Below, one piece after another: positions 1 to 10,616 of a stretch of DNA of 64,000 nt. The notes under the pieces are model-generated. The model ran no database searches, had not been told where the DNA came from, and saw nothing but the letters and a program-made list of their open reading frames with translations. The first letter of the stretch is position 1, and each line of letters starts with the position of its first letter. Both the position numbers and the translations under genes were made by a program. Origin of the DNA: Mantis religiosa. Its lineage: Eukaryota; Arthropoda; Insecta; Mantodea; Mantidae. The stretch spans positions 183,010,543-183,074,542 of the forward strand of contig CM060953.1 of NCBI GenBank assembly GCA_030765055.1, read 5' to 3'.

Positions 1-204
1 TGCCCTCTCGAGTCCAACCCAATCCGAAAAAATCCCATTCAGGGAGGGGATCGAATGTTCGGCCCGAGGTTCCTCTAGTAACGCCAGAGGTACCCCGAGT
101 GCTAGGGGTCCGCAGCGCTCGCGGTATATTACCGAAATCCTGGTGCATCGAAACAGTAACTTGATCCCCGCCAACCTGCCAATGTCATCGTTAAAACATA
201 ATCA

Positions 205-690
205 GTTCGGCCCCAAAGTAATGTGTGTCTGATGGAATTTTGAAAGTGTGATTCACTTGGATTTCGTTCTAAACGGGCACTCGATTGATCCGGATCTTTA
301 TTCTCAATAACTGGAACGAGTTCATGAAATTTTGAAACGAAGATACCCAGCACTAATTAACCAAAATAGTGTGCTATTGCAACAGGACAATGCAACACCC
401 CATACTGCACTAATAACCCTAGGAAAAAAATCAGGAATTGTGAGGAATCGAACTGCTACCACAGCCAACATACAGCCCTGATCTTGCATCATCAGATTAT
501 CATCTTTTCCTATCTATGGCCCATTTTATACGTGGAATAAATGTTAACAACTTTGAAGTAGTGAAAATGGGTGTCACCAAATTCTTCGGATCAAAAACCA
601 AACACTGGTATCATCGTGGGATAAGAAATCTCGCTGAACGATGACTCAAGACCATAGAATGTAATGGTCTATACTTTGTAGCGACTTGGT
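205..690 (+). pseudogene. mariner transposase, C-terminal half, decayed
   Basis: Plus-strand translation, read with frame changes, gives a mariner transposase catalytic core: a WNFESVIHLDFV segment, then DLYSQ and LERVHEILKRRYPAL near 280-350, then LLQQDNATPHTA at about 370-405 (second catalytic Asp), and finally FFGSKNQ and a KTIECNGLYF-type terminus near 575-680. The order and spacing match mariner proteins, which cut and paste DNA at TA sites. A stop interrupts the frame near 312 and there is a frame change near 430-480. The N-terminal DNA-binding part is not seen upstream and no terminal inverted repeat was found, so this is a truncated fossil. The first ~120 bp of the window are GC-rich and unassigned. 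Confidence 0.8.
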
Positions 691-774
691 GTCGCTGAAA
701 GTAAGTTGTGAAGGAAAAGATGTTAATGAACCTCATTGAAAATCCAGTTGCTGGATTCTAGTAGTTCCACGGCT

Positions 775-1168
775 GCTCTGGTATTCGCATAAGCTGTTAT
801 TTTCAGGAGCGGTCTTAGATGAGGGTTGGTGATGAAGGATATTTGCACACTGAGCTTTGCTATTTACTCTCAGGATCAAAATGATGTCAAGTTTCATCAG
901 CAGTGATTACGTTTGAAAGAAACTCCGGATCTTCCTCTAACATCAACTTTAACTGCATGTTACCTCCATTGCAGCGGTAGGCGATACTGAACACGTCTTA
1001 ACTTGCCTGGTTCTCACAGGCGGGAACCAGGAGTACCAACAATGAAACTACTACGGCGTGTTTGTTTCACATTAAGCTAACAGAATATAATAAGATTGAA
1101 TTTTTTAGTGCGAAAAAGTATGACCGTAAAAAAATTATGATCGTTCTTTATTGAACAGCTCTCGTAAG
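775..1168 (-). pseudogene. internally deleted mariner 5' end
   Basis: This stretch is a shortened copy of the reverse mariner at 37885-39150. The two align from the TTGGTGATGAAGGA motif through the shared GAAACTCCGGATCTTCC segment. They then jump directly to CGGTAGGCGATACTGAACA, skipping about 400 bp present in the other copy. Both copies stop matching right after CTCTCGTA, which marks the shared outer end with a likely TA target. The end begins CGAGAGCTGTTCAATAAAG when read inward on the minus strand. No usable reading frame remains. Confidence 0.75.
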
Positions 1169-2220
1169 TGGTAGAAAAAGTAAAAGTCATTATTGTGATT
1201 TCAAGAGATTGAAGGTTTTCTTTGTACCAGGTTTTCTTTGAGTGGAAAACGTAGAGCTGTTATGATAAATTTCTGGCTGCTTGATGAGGAGTATAAACTT
1301 CTAACGTCGTATGTGGTAAGCACAGTAACGTAGCTGAAAGATTAGATTTTCCTTTAATTTTGTGTCCAAGCTAAAAGGGATAAAACTTTAGACCCAAAAT
1401 TGCTATAGGGTCACTGGCTTCATTATTAAATTTCTGATCAACAAAGTGCCTTAGGCTGTTGTTAGTACGTTAATGCGATGTATGAAGACAGAGTTTCGCT
1501 TCATTAGCCACGGTCCCCTGTCCTTTGAAGAGTGTCCTCTGCTTGGCCAACAACTGCTTTACACATTTTAGTAAGTAAAGCAGTTTCTTATAGCACTGAG
1601 TGTTTCTTGGTTTTGTGGCCAGCTCCATGGCAACAGGCGTCGACAAGTGAGTCAGACTTTGTTTAAAGAACTGAGATAACGCTGACTATAGGTACCTACA
1701 GGACATACAGCGGAGCATAATAGGGCCGTTTTGACTAGCACTCTCCAAGAACAAGAGAAAATGAAAGAAATAGAGAATTGCAAAGAGCACAGACACATAA
1801 GCGAGGCACGGGAAAATCCTCGCATTTCCAAGCTAGAAGTCCTGGATAAGCCGCGAGAGGGAAGTGAACTACCCGTTGATCAAGCAGCTCTCTTGTGTCA
1901 ATGGAATGTAATCGCTCCTTTGAATAAGCAGCCGCACCATATGTCAGGTACCACCATACCCCACGAAAGCTATCGGTTTGGGTGACCCAGTTGATAAGGT
2001 GCTAACCAACTGATTCCAAGATTCACGGATTAAAATCCGGCCCAGATTGATTGTTGTTAAGTGTACTTAAAAGTGACAGTCTATGTCAGTTGATTTGCTG
2101 GCAAGTAGAAGAACTTCTGCAGGACGAAATCCCGCAACAACTGAGGCATTGACATGACCCTAGCAATTGCCAGCGTCGTAAACAAAGAAATATTTAATAT
2201 TTCCACGAAACCTAGCAGCA
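1169..2220. other. unassigned interval
   Basis: No recognisable repeat or protein motif. A plus-strand frame at 1731-1985 (84 codons, Lys/Glu-rich) is open but starts without a usual ATG and resembles nothing I know. I do not call it a gene. Confidence 0.5.
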
Positions 2221-2224
2221 CAGC

Positions 2225-2521
2225 TGAGTGAGTGAGTGAGTGAGTGAGTGAGTGAGTGAGTGAGTGAGTGAGTGAGTGAGTGAGTGAGTGAGTGAGTGAG
2301 TGAGTGAGTGAGTGAGTGAGTGAGTGAGTGAGTGAGTGAGTGAGTGAGTGAGTGAGTGAGTGAGTGAGTGAGTGAGTGAGTGAGTGAGTGAGTGAGTGAG
2401 TGAGTGAGTGAGTGAGTGAGTGAGTGAGTGAGTGAGTGAGTGAGTGAGTGAGTGAGTGAGTGAGTGAGTGAGTGAGTGAGTGAGTGAGTGAGTGAGTGAG
2501 TGAGTGAGTGAGTGAGTGAGT
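2225..2521. repeat. (GAGT)n tetranucleotide microsatellite
   Basis: About 74 uninterrupted tetranucleotide units with no visible mismatch, which suggests recent expansion. The reverse strand reads as a Leu-Thr-His-Ser repeat frame, an artefact of the 4-bp period. Confidence 0.97.
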
Positions 2522-2984
2522 GAACGTTAGTGCCAAAAAGAACAGCAGAAATGAAGTATAAAAGAATTTATGTTGGTAACGTTACCGAAACTATAAAAAG
2601 AGGACTATATTTTGTTTTCTATCGCTATAAACATATTTTTTCAGAACTGTGCTTTTACTTTTAAGTTAGCTTTAAATCATTAAAGCATTAGACTTGGATT
2701 AATGTAAACTTTATTTCATTTCCACAAATGTGACCAAAGCACACACTGCCTGAAGATAGGCTAAGTATAAGTGAATGATACTATTGTATAAAAACGTCCA
2801 TTTTCAGCCCTAATCTCAACACTAACAGCATGAACCCCTTAACATCAGTATAAACCCCACTCTGTGTCTCATTAGTTACGGTGCATGCCACTTGCATCAG
2901 TACCCAAGGTGTGTACCACTGTTACTTACAAATGGGATGATTTTTGTCCTTGAATGCCCCTAGGCCAGCAGCTAATCACATGGC
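2522..2984. other. unassigned AT-rich interval
   Basis: Nothing recognised: no conserved coding frame and no terminal repeats. Confidence 0.5.
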
Positions 2985-3300
2985 ATTCTCCGTAGGTGAT
3001 GTGTGATAAGCCCCAACTGAATCCATCCATAAATGCGTTAAGACAAAAATTCAAATTTGGCCAGAAGAGATCCAGTAGGAAGTTATGGACTAATGTTTAT
3101 AACAGTAAAAATCTCACTCTTCTAGCTCAGTTTTCATAATGCAAATAAATAGCATGCATCGTGACGTAACCACTGTAAGGACCATTATTGTGTATTGGTA
3201 TGTATGTACATACATTTGTAATTACTCAGAACTGAAATGCAAACTACTGACATGATGTGCTTAAAGAATTACTTTGAACGAGGTATTTGTCTATTAAATT

Positions 3301-3301
<1 letters not shown>

Positions 3302-3355
<54 letters not shown>
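3302..3355. repeat. (GA)n dinucleotide microsatellite
   Basis: About 27 GA units inside the transposon remnant, at a site where the related copy (near 35330) has only GAGAAAGAG. It expanded after the copies diverged. Confidence 0.95.
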
Positions 3356-3357
<2 letters not shown>

Positions 3358-3426
3358 TAAACAGTTCACTTATTAGCCTATAGAATGCTGCATCTGCAGA
3401 TCGTGAGCGTCACATGATATGTCTAT

Positions 3427-3903
3427 TGTGACTTTGTGGGTTCGTGAAATTAAAAGTCCAATTGCACAACTCAACAAAGTTCTTTGTTTCCACGAATTAC
3501 AGTCGGAACACTTGCCGATTACACAGAATTACGTAATGCACACAATTACAATTCACCAGTTCATCTGTCACAGGTCCACTGCACTCGCAGGTCCGATGCA
3601 CGTTCACAGTCTTCTTGTCGATTAACTCACTCGGCGCTCCTCAGGCTGCTCGCCAAGAACTGCCTTTCCTCCAGCACGACGCGTTGCTTATATAGGATCA
3701 ACTGGCCAATCTAGAGGTTCCGGATTAGATGAAATATCCCGTATGTTCAAGAACTCAGGGGGAGCGGAAAGAGACGGCACAGTGATGTTTTTCCAGCCAC
3801 CCCTCGTTACCGCTATAAGACAAATGAGTGGGCGTGGTCGAACGCTTCCCGTCTGGATCCATCGCCGGCCGGCTCCACAGGAAGACTCGACGTTCGGATG
3901 ACA
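3427..3903 (-). mobile_element. solo LTR, 477 bp, CTAT target duplication
   Basis: The sequence starts TGTGAC and ends GATGACA, so it has TG...CA termini. It is flanked on both sides by CTAT (3423-3426 and 3904-3907). It is homologous to the LTR at 14735-15226 over much of its length, e.g. TTTGTGGGTTCGTGAAATTA. On the minus strand a TATATAAG box lies near 3687-3695, giving minus-strand transcription. No internal retrotransposon sequence is present, so this is a solo LTR left by LTR-LTR recombination. A 4-bp TSD is usual for Gypsy-type elements; the exact family is not known. Confidence 0.87.
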
Positions 3904-4145
3904 CTATGATCACTTCGCAATCTGTGTTTATTTGCCATAGAGAGTTCAAATCAGTACTGTTGAGTTGCTCTTTCGTTTAAAAACCAAAAAAAAAAAAAAA
4001 ATTATAAGCTGGATCAACTTGCAGTTGAAATGGGGTTGGAGGTAATCCACTGAGTAAGCAATGTATCTTATTCGTTGCAGACCAGAACTCTTCCCATTTG
4101 AAAAACATAGTAGGCTCAGTAGCAAAGTATATCTTTTAGGAGCCA

Positions 4146-4784
4146 AGAGAGATGGTAACGTTTAAGATTCAGTTGTTTATCTTTCAAGTTCCGGCTGTGT
4201 TTATAGATTTCGTAAGTGCCGGAAAGATTACGGGAACTTAGTTAAAAAAGAGCCTCGTGGAAATAGAGGGCTGCTTGGTCGGTGGATTATTTTATTTATT
4301 TCCCCCTCTCAACAGCTCCATCAATGTAACTAGTCTTCAAACTGGAAGTAACCTTCTCTAATTCCTTCATTTAATCCCTTCCCTGAGCGGTGCGTCAATT
4401 TGCACGAGCTGGCCTTTTTAAATAAAAAACATAACATTAAATTAATCTTCCGTAGGTTACAGAGCGAAGTGTACACTTTACGTACACCTGTCTTCTGGAA
4501 TCCTGAACGATCTGTCACTCCATTATCGACTGACCCATATACATATTTTAATATTCCCAGCCCTTGTAAACAAAGTGCAAAAGGAGACCAGATAGAGTTT
4601 AAAATTAAAAAAACTGGCAATACCCTAAAGAAATATAATACAGTATAGGTATTGGAATATTATTTCCAAAGTTTTATTCTGGTACTAAAATTCCATCGTA
4701 AAGATCATTTTAATTGCTGAAAAACATTTAATATATTACTACTATGAAAAACTCACTGGAAAATTTGTTCACATTAACTGTTTT
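4146..4784. other. unassigned interval
   Basis: Overlapping short open frames at 4330-4648 on both strands lack recognisable motifs. Nothing else is seen. Confidence 0.45.
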
Positions 4785-4788
4785 GTAT

Positions 4789-5150
4789 TGTGACATTGTG
4801 GATACGTGAAATAAAAAGTTCAGGTTACAAACACAAAAAATTGCACTTTATTTCCGTAGAAATACGCTTCGTACACATACACAATACAAGATACAAGGTC
4901 AACATACACAGCTGCTTACCCGCAAGCGTTCAATTACCGACTGACACCTCTTTGGCGGGCGGGCTGCCTTTTTATAGTTTACTAACATTCCAGAAATTTC
5001 TCAAACAATCGAGAGCCGGCTAGAACAGAGGCGAACTCTCGGGAATTCCGTCTCGTCCCGCCCACTATTTCGGCGAGCTTCTATCTCCACACTGCACTGC
5101 CGTCTCTTTGATCTCGTTGCCCGCGCCGCCTCCAATCAACAATGACCTGG
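4789..5150 (-). mobile_element. diverged LTR of the same family, right end unclear
   Basis: It begins TGTGACATTGTGGATACGTG after GTAT, as in the LTR at 14735. On the minus strand it keeps a TATAAAAAGGC box near 4968-4980 and an AATAAAGTGC poly(A) signal near 4848. The right end is not resolved: AATGACC near 5144 could be the decayed terminus, but a second GTAT does not directly follow it. It is a different subfamily from the two solo LTRs. Confidence 0.6.
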
Positions 5151-5164
5151 CGTAAGTATTTTTG

Positions 5165-5285
5165 CTTCCTCTTAAACAGAGAAGGTAAAAGCCAGACTGA
5201 AAAATTCAATGCCATAGCCGGGATTTGAACCACGGATCTCCTGCTCTCCATGCTATTGCTGTAAATCACCAGAGTTAGGACTTTT
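5165..5285 (-). repeat. family X tRNA-like repeat, partial
   Basis: The minus strand contains the B-box-like GTTCAAATCCCGGCTATGGC and the following CATTGAATTTTTCAGTCTGGC tail typical of family X. The A-box half is degraded and the central segment is missing. Confidence 0.7.
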
Positions 5286-5856
5286 AGGACCCCGCGGGAG
5301 AACGCAGTTAAATGCTACGCGACATAATACAACCTACTACGTCATACGTCAAAACCTCAGGGCCGTACAAACACTGCACGCCTAGCCGTTAGTGGCAGAG
5401 TGGCGGGGTTTGGAGACAGTGATTTGTTCACTGGCAGTAAAGAGCATAAATGTCAGAAGCCCGTAAACGCACGATGGACGAAGAGTTAGCAAGAGGTGAT
5501 ATTTTCACACAGCAGAGAGAGAATATCCAATGCAAGGTATGCTATGCTGAACCCAAATGGCTGAGACAGTACTGCAACACTAAGAAACATCAAGCAAGGA
5601 TTTTAGCAAAAACAAAGGTCAAGGAACAATGAGGGCCAAGTGTAACTTCACCGTCTCAGTCCGAATTTGTCAGGACTTGAGTAAGAACCTGTAGCAGAGG
5701 AAATTCGCAGAAGTTACAGTGATGTAGACAGTTTCATTGCAAACGCAAATATAAAGAAATGACGCCTAACGTTAATGTGGCGCCCTACCAAGAAATGGCG
5801 CCTTACCTCCTCAGCCAGTTACAACTCGCTTGGACACTTGTATAAATGCAGCTATG

Positions 5857-6118
5857 CTTTTTTTGTTGTTTTTTTTTTTTTTTTTTAATTTACGTCCGCC
5901 CCAACGTTAAGTTATATCGGACGGTGAATGAATTGGGCGAAATGATGCTCAATGAGTCCAGGGTCCATGGAGCTTAGAGCTACCCGACATTCGTCTTGAA
6001 GGATAAGGGAAAACCTCGGAAAAAGCCTTATCTAGATAACTCACCCTGACCGCGATTCGAACTCGGGACCTCTTGAACGTGAGGCAGACATGCTACCATC
6101 TACGCTACCGAGGCGGGT
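5857..6118 (-). mobile_element. SINE C, full length, 8-bp TSD CAGCTATG
   Basis: A tRNA-derived SINE in reverse. The plus strand starts with a T-run and TTTACGTCC and ends with the tRNA-like head. On the minus strand the head carries an A-box-like GTAGCGTAGATGGTAGCATG and a B box GAGTTCGAATC. It is flanked by CAGCTATG at 5849-5856 and 6119-6126. The T-run is the poly(A) tail of the minus-strand transcript. Related copies are at 34437-34668 and 52857-53097. It interrupts the hAT remnant. Confidence 0.9.
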
Positions 6119-6166
6119 CAGCTATGTATTATGCTGAACATTACGACATAGTAATTAAAAATTTTA

Positions 6167-7575
6167 TGCCCGATTTTACCAACAGATGTTAAGGCTTAAC
6201 ACGGGTTTAACAATAGTTACAACAAAAATTGCATTCCACCAACAAGTATTGGCTTAACACTCGTGTTAAATCACATGTTAAACTAACAAGTCAAATTTCT
6301 GATGTTAAGTCCTTAACAATTGTAAATAGTCAAGATGGTGGACGTGAACTCAGCTGTTGATGTCGATTTGCTATATTTAAGACCGTCTAAATGGCATTCG
6401 AAATAGAGTACGGCCTATGAGGAGAAATTATTTTGAGGAGCTATCAGAAGAAAATTTTCCACAGAGGTATACTGTCCAAACAAGTTGCTATGACAGTTGC
6501 TGCGGAAGTACAAGAGAGGTTAGAACATACATCGAAAGGAATATGCCGATCTCGCCTTTGCTTCAAGTATCAATAATTTGCGATTTTATAATTTACTGAA
6601 TTATGTGGATAATACGCTGACCACCTCCTTACTTAAAACGTTCAAGTTACTGGTCTCTTGTACTTCTTCGCACCTCGTTTTAAATTTACGTAATACTGAG
6701 TTAGAACATACATCGAAAGGAATATGCCGATCTCGCCTTTGCTTCAAGTATCAATAATTTGCGATTTTATAATTTACTGAATTATGTGGATAATACGCTG
6801 ACCACCTCCTTACTTAAAACGTTCAAGTTACTGGTCTCTTGTACTTCTTCGCACCTCGTTTTAAATTTACGTAATACTGAGTTAGAACATACATCGAAAG
6901 CAATATGCCGATCTCGTCTTTGCTTCAAGTATCAATAATTTGCGATTTTATAATTTACTGAATTATGTGGATAATACGCTGACCACCTCCTTACTTAAAA
7001 CGTTCAAGTTACTGGTCTCTTGTACTTCTTCGCACCTCGTTTTAAATTTACGTAATACTGAGTTAGAACATACATCGAAAGGAATATGCCGATCTCGCCT
7101 TTGCTTCAAGTATTAATAACTTTACGATTTTGTAGTTCACTGAATTATGTGGATGATACACTGTTCACCTCCCGTCTTAAAATGTTCAAGTCACTCGTCA
7201 CTTGTTCTTCGCTCCTCGTTTTAAATTTACGTAATACTGAAGATGTTTCGTGTTTATAGTAATGACACATACATTTGAATTAAATTCGTTTCCAATTTTC
7301 GCGTGACATCTTGCTCTTTTACATTCACCGCATACATCCTCCTATTTTCTAAGATATCCTTATACTTCATCACCAATTCAATTAACAGTTCTTTCTACAT
7401 TGATGAGAAATTTGTTTCACGGCTTTTGTTTACGATTTTGTCTATCCGCCATTGTTTTAGCTGTGTGTAGACGAAAAGGAAAACAAAAGCGCATCGCAGT
7501 ACGTTCAGAAAATAATACGACTCTTCCATAGCCTTCTATAGCCGTAACATTTACATCTGTTGGTGAAATCGGGCA
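6167..7575 (+). mobile_element. PIF/Harbinger element, non-autonomous, TTA TSD
   Basis: Terminal inverted repeats begin TGCCCGATTTTACCAACAG on the left and, reverse-complemented, TGCCCGATTTCACCAACAG on the right. TTA flanks both ends (6164-6166 and 7576-7578). A 3-bp TWA target is the hallmark of PIF/Harbinger. Near 6400-6600 a decayed N-terminal transposase fragment resembles HARBI1: RRNYFEELSEENFPQRY, then in another frame SKQVAMTVAAEVQERL, then RNMPISPLLQVSIICDF. No DDE core follows; the interior is instead a 181-bp tandem array. The element sits in a hAT coding frame. Confidence 0.9.
6519..7240. repeat. 181-bp tandem repeat, 4 copies
   Basis: Units start GTTAGAACATACATCGAAAG at 6519, 6700, 6881 and 7062, an exact 181-bp spacing. 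The first three differ by only a base or two and the fourth is more diverged. Each unit begins inside the Harbinger transposase fragment, so a piece of coding sequence plus its downstream DNA was tandemly amplified within the element. Confidence 0.95.
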
Positions 7576-8199
7576 TTAGTGTGTTAGATAACGAGCATAG
7601 TTCTGCAGTACGAGCCGCTCAGTCCCTCCTTTCAAGCAAATTACACGAAGATTTACTCTTCATCAGAAACAGTTTTTCAGACCTGTCCAAAACCATTGTT
7701 CAGATAGAAAAGAGAGGTAATAAAATGCCTCATGCCATAGGGCTCATAGAAGAACTAGCTCAACAGATAGACTCGGCAGCTGCTGGACCTGTCATGGATA
7801 AAATAAAAAGCAAAATGAAAAACGCGCTTGAGAAAAACCCAGGCTATTTTAAAATGGTAAACATTAAAAATAATTTACAAGCGCACAAAGAAACAGCGCT
7901 TACAAGGCAATGTAATCTGCAGTATTTTATTTTTGCACCTGTTACATCATCTGATGTCGAGAGAAGTTTTCAAACTACAAAATAATATCGCTTGAGTGAC
8001 AAAAGGAGATTCACTATCGAAAAGTATAAAATGTATGCTGCTACACACTGTAATAAGTTAAACAATTGAGGAATAGGCATTTATTTTGTATTGCAAAAGT
8101 AATTTATTTTACTTTATTATTAAAATGTGTTTTGTTATACATCTACTTCTGTTGGATGATCCTGAAAACGGTGACATAATTTATATATTGTTTTATTAA

Positions 8200-8901
8200 G
8201 GGTACTGGGAGGTCGATAGGTTTAAAAAAATCCATAGGTTGTCAGCTGGTCTTAAAGTCCTTTAATTGGTCAATTGAAATATGGCGGTCTAATGATACGC
8301 CCACTTCCTGAGAATGGTGCTTAATCTTTGATCGTGATTTCCCAAAAGCTTGATTTTTCATACTTTAGGTACATGTTTCTCAAAAACTATAAAAGATATT
8401 GACACAAAATTTCTAGTGGTTATTTGTCAATGTTCTTTGAACACATTCGTGTAACATTTATATTCATGTGATTTATAAAATGGATCAAAACAAATATTCA
8501 GTCCTTGAAAATATTATCTTTTTTTTTTTACTCAAAACTAATTAATTTTTCATGTGCATAGTATAAACTATATGTGATTTTCATTTAGCCGATATTATAA
8601 AACTGTATCTTATGTTATTTAGGATAAAACTTGGTGCATGTAGCTTTAAATTCCTACAAGTAAAGTGCACCTGAAATATAGGGTGCAATATTTTTTTCAA
8701 GACACACGGTGTGATTTATGCACCTTTTGCATGGACCTATGTGAACGTAATTTAAATATTATACAGTAGTATAATCACACATCCTTATACAGTGATCATA
8801 TCGAATTTCAATTTCTGATAATGTTTAGTTTTCTATTCATTCAAATGTTAATAATGGTAAAAAATTAGCCTTGTCTGGGTAAGAATAACCTACCAGTGCC
8901 C
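8200..8901. mobile_element. MITE with TTAA TSD, piggyBac-like
   Basis: Left end GGGTACTGGGAGGT and reverse-complemented right end GGGCACTGGTAGGT match at 12 of 14 positions. Both ends are directly flanked by TTAA (8196-8199 and 8902-8905), the target used by piggyBac transposases. The 702-bp interior is AT-rich with no recognisable coding sequence, so this is a non-autonomous element. The superfamily rests on the TTAA target and G-rich ends alone; Kolobok elements also use TTAA. Confidence 0.75.
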
Positions 8902-8905
8902 TTAA

Positions 8906-9450
8906 AAGAGTTTGTTAGCACATTTGTATATCCCTAAGGCTGCCGACGTTGTTTACTACTGGAAGTAAACCACGCCCCTCTTCCTATACTCACAGCATGC
9001 GCACGTGCAAGCCAAGTCCTAGAAATCCTAAGTCTATAAATCACTGAGCTACTATGGTGATACCGAAATTAAGGCTTGCCATAAGTAAAGAATCATGATG
9101 GATGTCCAAGAAATGTTGGTTCTTTGTGACAATACGGGCAAGGCCAGTTGAGTTGGGGGGAAAGTTTTTATAACAAAAGCAATGTAAGAAACAGTGTCCT
9201 TAGCAGTTTTCTAAAGGGGCTCACTTGACTTGTAAGAATAGGGTATTCTTTGGATCATTCAGAATGACAAGACAAAATAGCCACAAAGAGATTTTTGGTT
9301 GAATGAAAAGGAGTTTTCAGAGTGAAAGTGATACACCCACGCGCATCTGTGGTCATTCAGAAGAGTCTTCGGCGTCAGGCCGATGAGAGCAGTCTGAGGC
9401 GTGAGGGCGATTAGGGGCAGTCCTGTTGTTCTGTCTTGGATATTTGTCGG

Positions 9451-9452
<2 letters not shown>
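8906..9452. other. unassigned interval
   Basis: No coding motif or repeat boundary recognised. Confidence 0.5.

Positions 9453-9501
<49 letters not shown>
9453..9501. repeat. (TA)n dinucleotide microsatellite
   Basis: About 24 TA units without interruption. Confidence 0.97.
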
Positions 9502-9504
<3 letters not shown>

Positions 9505-9904
9505 GAACGAATAAAGTTTATCGAGTAATAAACATTCTGCCGTCAGTAACTTTAAACAGAGATTGGTAACCCTTGGTCGGCAACTTTCATTTCGATATTC
9601 TAAAAAAAAAGAAGCAGTGAATAAATAAGTTGTAAACGGGCATTCCAGTGTCATTAAATATCCTTCTCACACACATCCACGCATACCCTGTGAGAAACCT
9701 CATTGTTTTACCCTGAGCTAAACAAAAGTGCTCCAAACTGTATTGTCAAGTGGAATATTGTTCGCCACATATATTGTTGCTTCAAATTGGCGTCCACAAC
9801 GTGGAATTGTGTGCACCCATAAACATTATTGTATCAAATTGGCGCCTCAACGTAGAACTCTTTGCTCGCCAACTTATTTGCTCGCCATTATATTTTTGCT
9901 ATCA

Positions 9905-10385
9905 ATGGTCAACATGCCGACATGACATTAAATTCTCCAGCTGACTCATATGTGTAGTGTTTAACGCCCGCTTTTACTACATACGGCACCGCAGGCGATG
10001 ACACTGATGATACATGAGATGAAGATGGAGCACCGGTGGAATGAGATGCCCGAGAAAAACCGCCCCAGCACCGTGTTGTCCACTACAAAACTCAATTTGC
10101 GGTCGCCTGGGATCGAACCGATCGGGATCGACTTACTATGCTGTAAGTACTTAAGTCCCACGCTTCATAGTTAAACCACTATGTTATTCAGATAAATTGG
10201 TGGAATTTCTTCCACATTAGCCGTGAGTAGGCTAGTGGTTCCGTGGTTCAAATCCCGGCTATGGGATTGTACTCTTCAGTGTGGCTCTACTCATTCAAAC
10301 CTTAGCCTACACACGGCTAGTGTGGAAGAAATCATTACCTCCAGAGAAGGTAAAAGTTTGATACCAACATTTCACTGTAAATAAA
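9905..10385. repeat. family X copy, degenerate, with nested SINE A
   Basis: The central segment of family X (ATGACATTAAATTCTCCA ... CTTACTATGCTGTAAGTACTT) is split by a SINE A at 9951-10127. To the right, 10240-10345 holds the plus-strand half: GTGGTTCAAATCCCGGCTATGG and the tail CCTACACACGGCTAGTGTGGAAG. A matching inverted GCCGTGAGTAGGCT lies at 10222, so terminal inversions are preserved. The copy is old and its A box is lost. Confidence 0.65.
9951..10127 (-). mobile_element. SINE A, 5'-truncated copy
   Basis: Plus strand starts TGTGTAGTGTTTAACGCCCGC and runs to the B-box complement TGGGATCGAACC. Read on minus it is a tRNA-derived SINE sharing its body with 25317-25552. The tRNA-like A-box end is missing because the copy stops soon after the B box. 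Confidence 0.85.
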
Positions 10386-10616
10386 CGTTCTGAGGTGCCT
10401 TGAATTAAAAAGTGTTTTAAAGTTCCATGCGTATGTGTATTATGCCTATGTGTGTGAGTTATTCTGAATTACCTTTACGTAAGCTTTATCTTTACGTAAG
10501 TCCTAAGAGATAGATAAAATATTCAACAAAACTATTTTTATAAAAGTCTATCTCAATCATCATCTGAGTGTAATTGTACATTAGAAGTAGATCAAGGTTT
10601 AAGGTTTGTAAAATTA

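Larger units (their letters stand above)
2985..4145 (+). mobile_element. DDE transposon remnant copy, split by LTR
   Basis: This is a degenerate, shortened copy of the transposon at about 34800-36960. Shared landmarks in order are AAGACAAAAATTCA near 3040, GTAATTACTCAGAACTGAAATG near 3218, CTACTGACATGA near 3244, AGAGAGTTCA near 3939 and CCAGAACTCTTCCCATTTGAAA near 4081. Near 4005-4050 it keeps a transposase scrap reading KLDQLAVEMGLEV, matching KVYQLDQLAIQMGHEV in the other copy. The copy is interrupted at 3427-3903 by a solo LTR. The flanking CTAT duplication lies inside sequence that aligns across the site to the other copy, so the LTR came later. Element ends are approximate. Confidence 0.6.
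5450..8069 (+). pseudogene. hAT-type transposase remnant, split by two insertions
   Basis: The N-terminal piece (5450-5632) starts MSEARKRTMDEEL and has a BED-finger-like CKVC...CNTKKH pattern. The C-terminal piece (from 7579) runs through NLQYFIFAPVTSSDVERSF to RRFTIEKYKMYAATHC, the signature of the hAT dimerisation region in insect and CGGBP1-like hAT proteins. One in-frame TAA (7983) interrupts it. Between them lie a SINE (5857-6118) and a Harbinger element (6167-7575). Codons just left of the Harbinger (YAEHYDIVIKNF) continue in the same frame right after its TTA duplication (SVLDNEHSS), so the frame was continuous when Harbinger inserted. Much of the middle, including most of the catalytic core, is missing. 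A CAGGGCCGTAC motif near 5349 could be the left terminus, but no matching right end was found. Confidence 0.75.

Noticed and set aside
2081..2536. 151-codon Leu-Thr-His-Ser repeat protein
   Set aside because: Translation of the GAGT microsatellite.
5140..5160. GTAT target duplication at the right end of the LTR at 4789
   Set aside because: A GTAT occurs at about 5154, but the sequence just before it does not end in CA or match the LTR termini.
7992..8199. Right terminus of the hAT element pairing with CAGGGCCGTAC near 5349
   Set aside because: No inverted match to that motif was found downstream of the hAT C-terminal codons.
9785..9860. Two ATTGGCG-type motifs followed by CAACGT, similar to retroviral primer-binding sites
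   Set aside because: They have no flanking LTR ends, and the matches are imperfect and repeated ~52 bp apart. Chance or an old small duplication is more likely.
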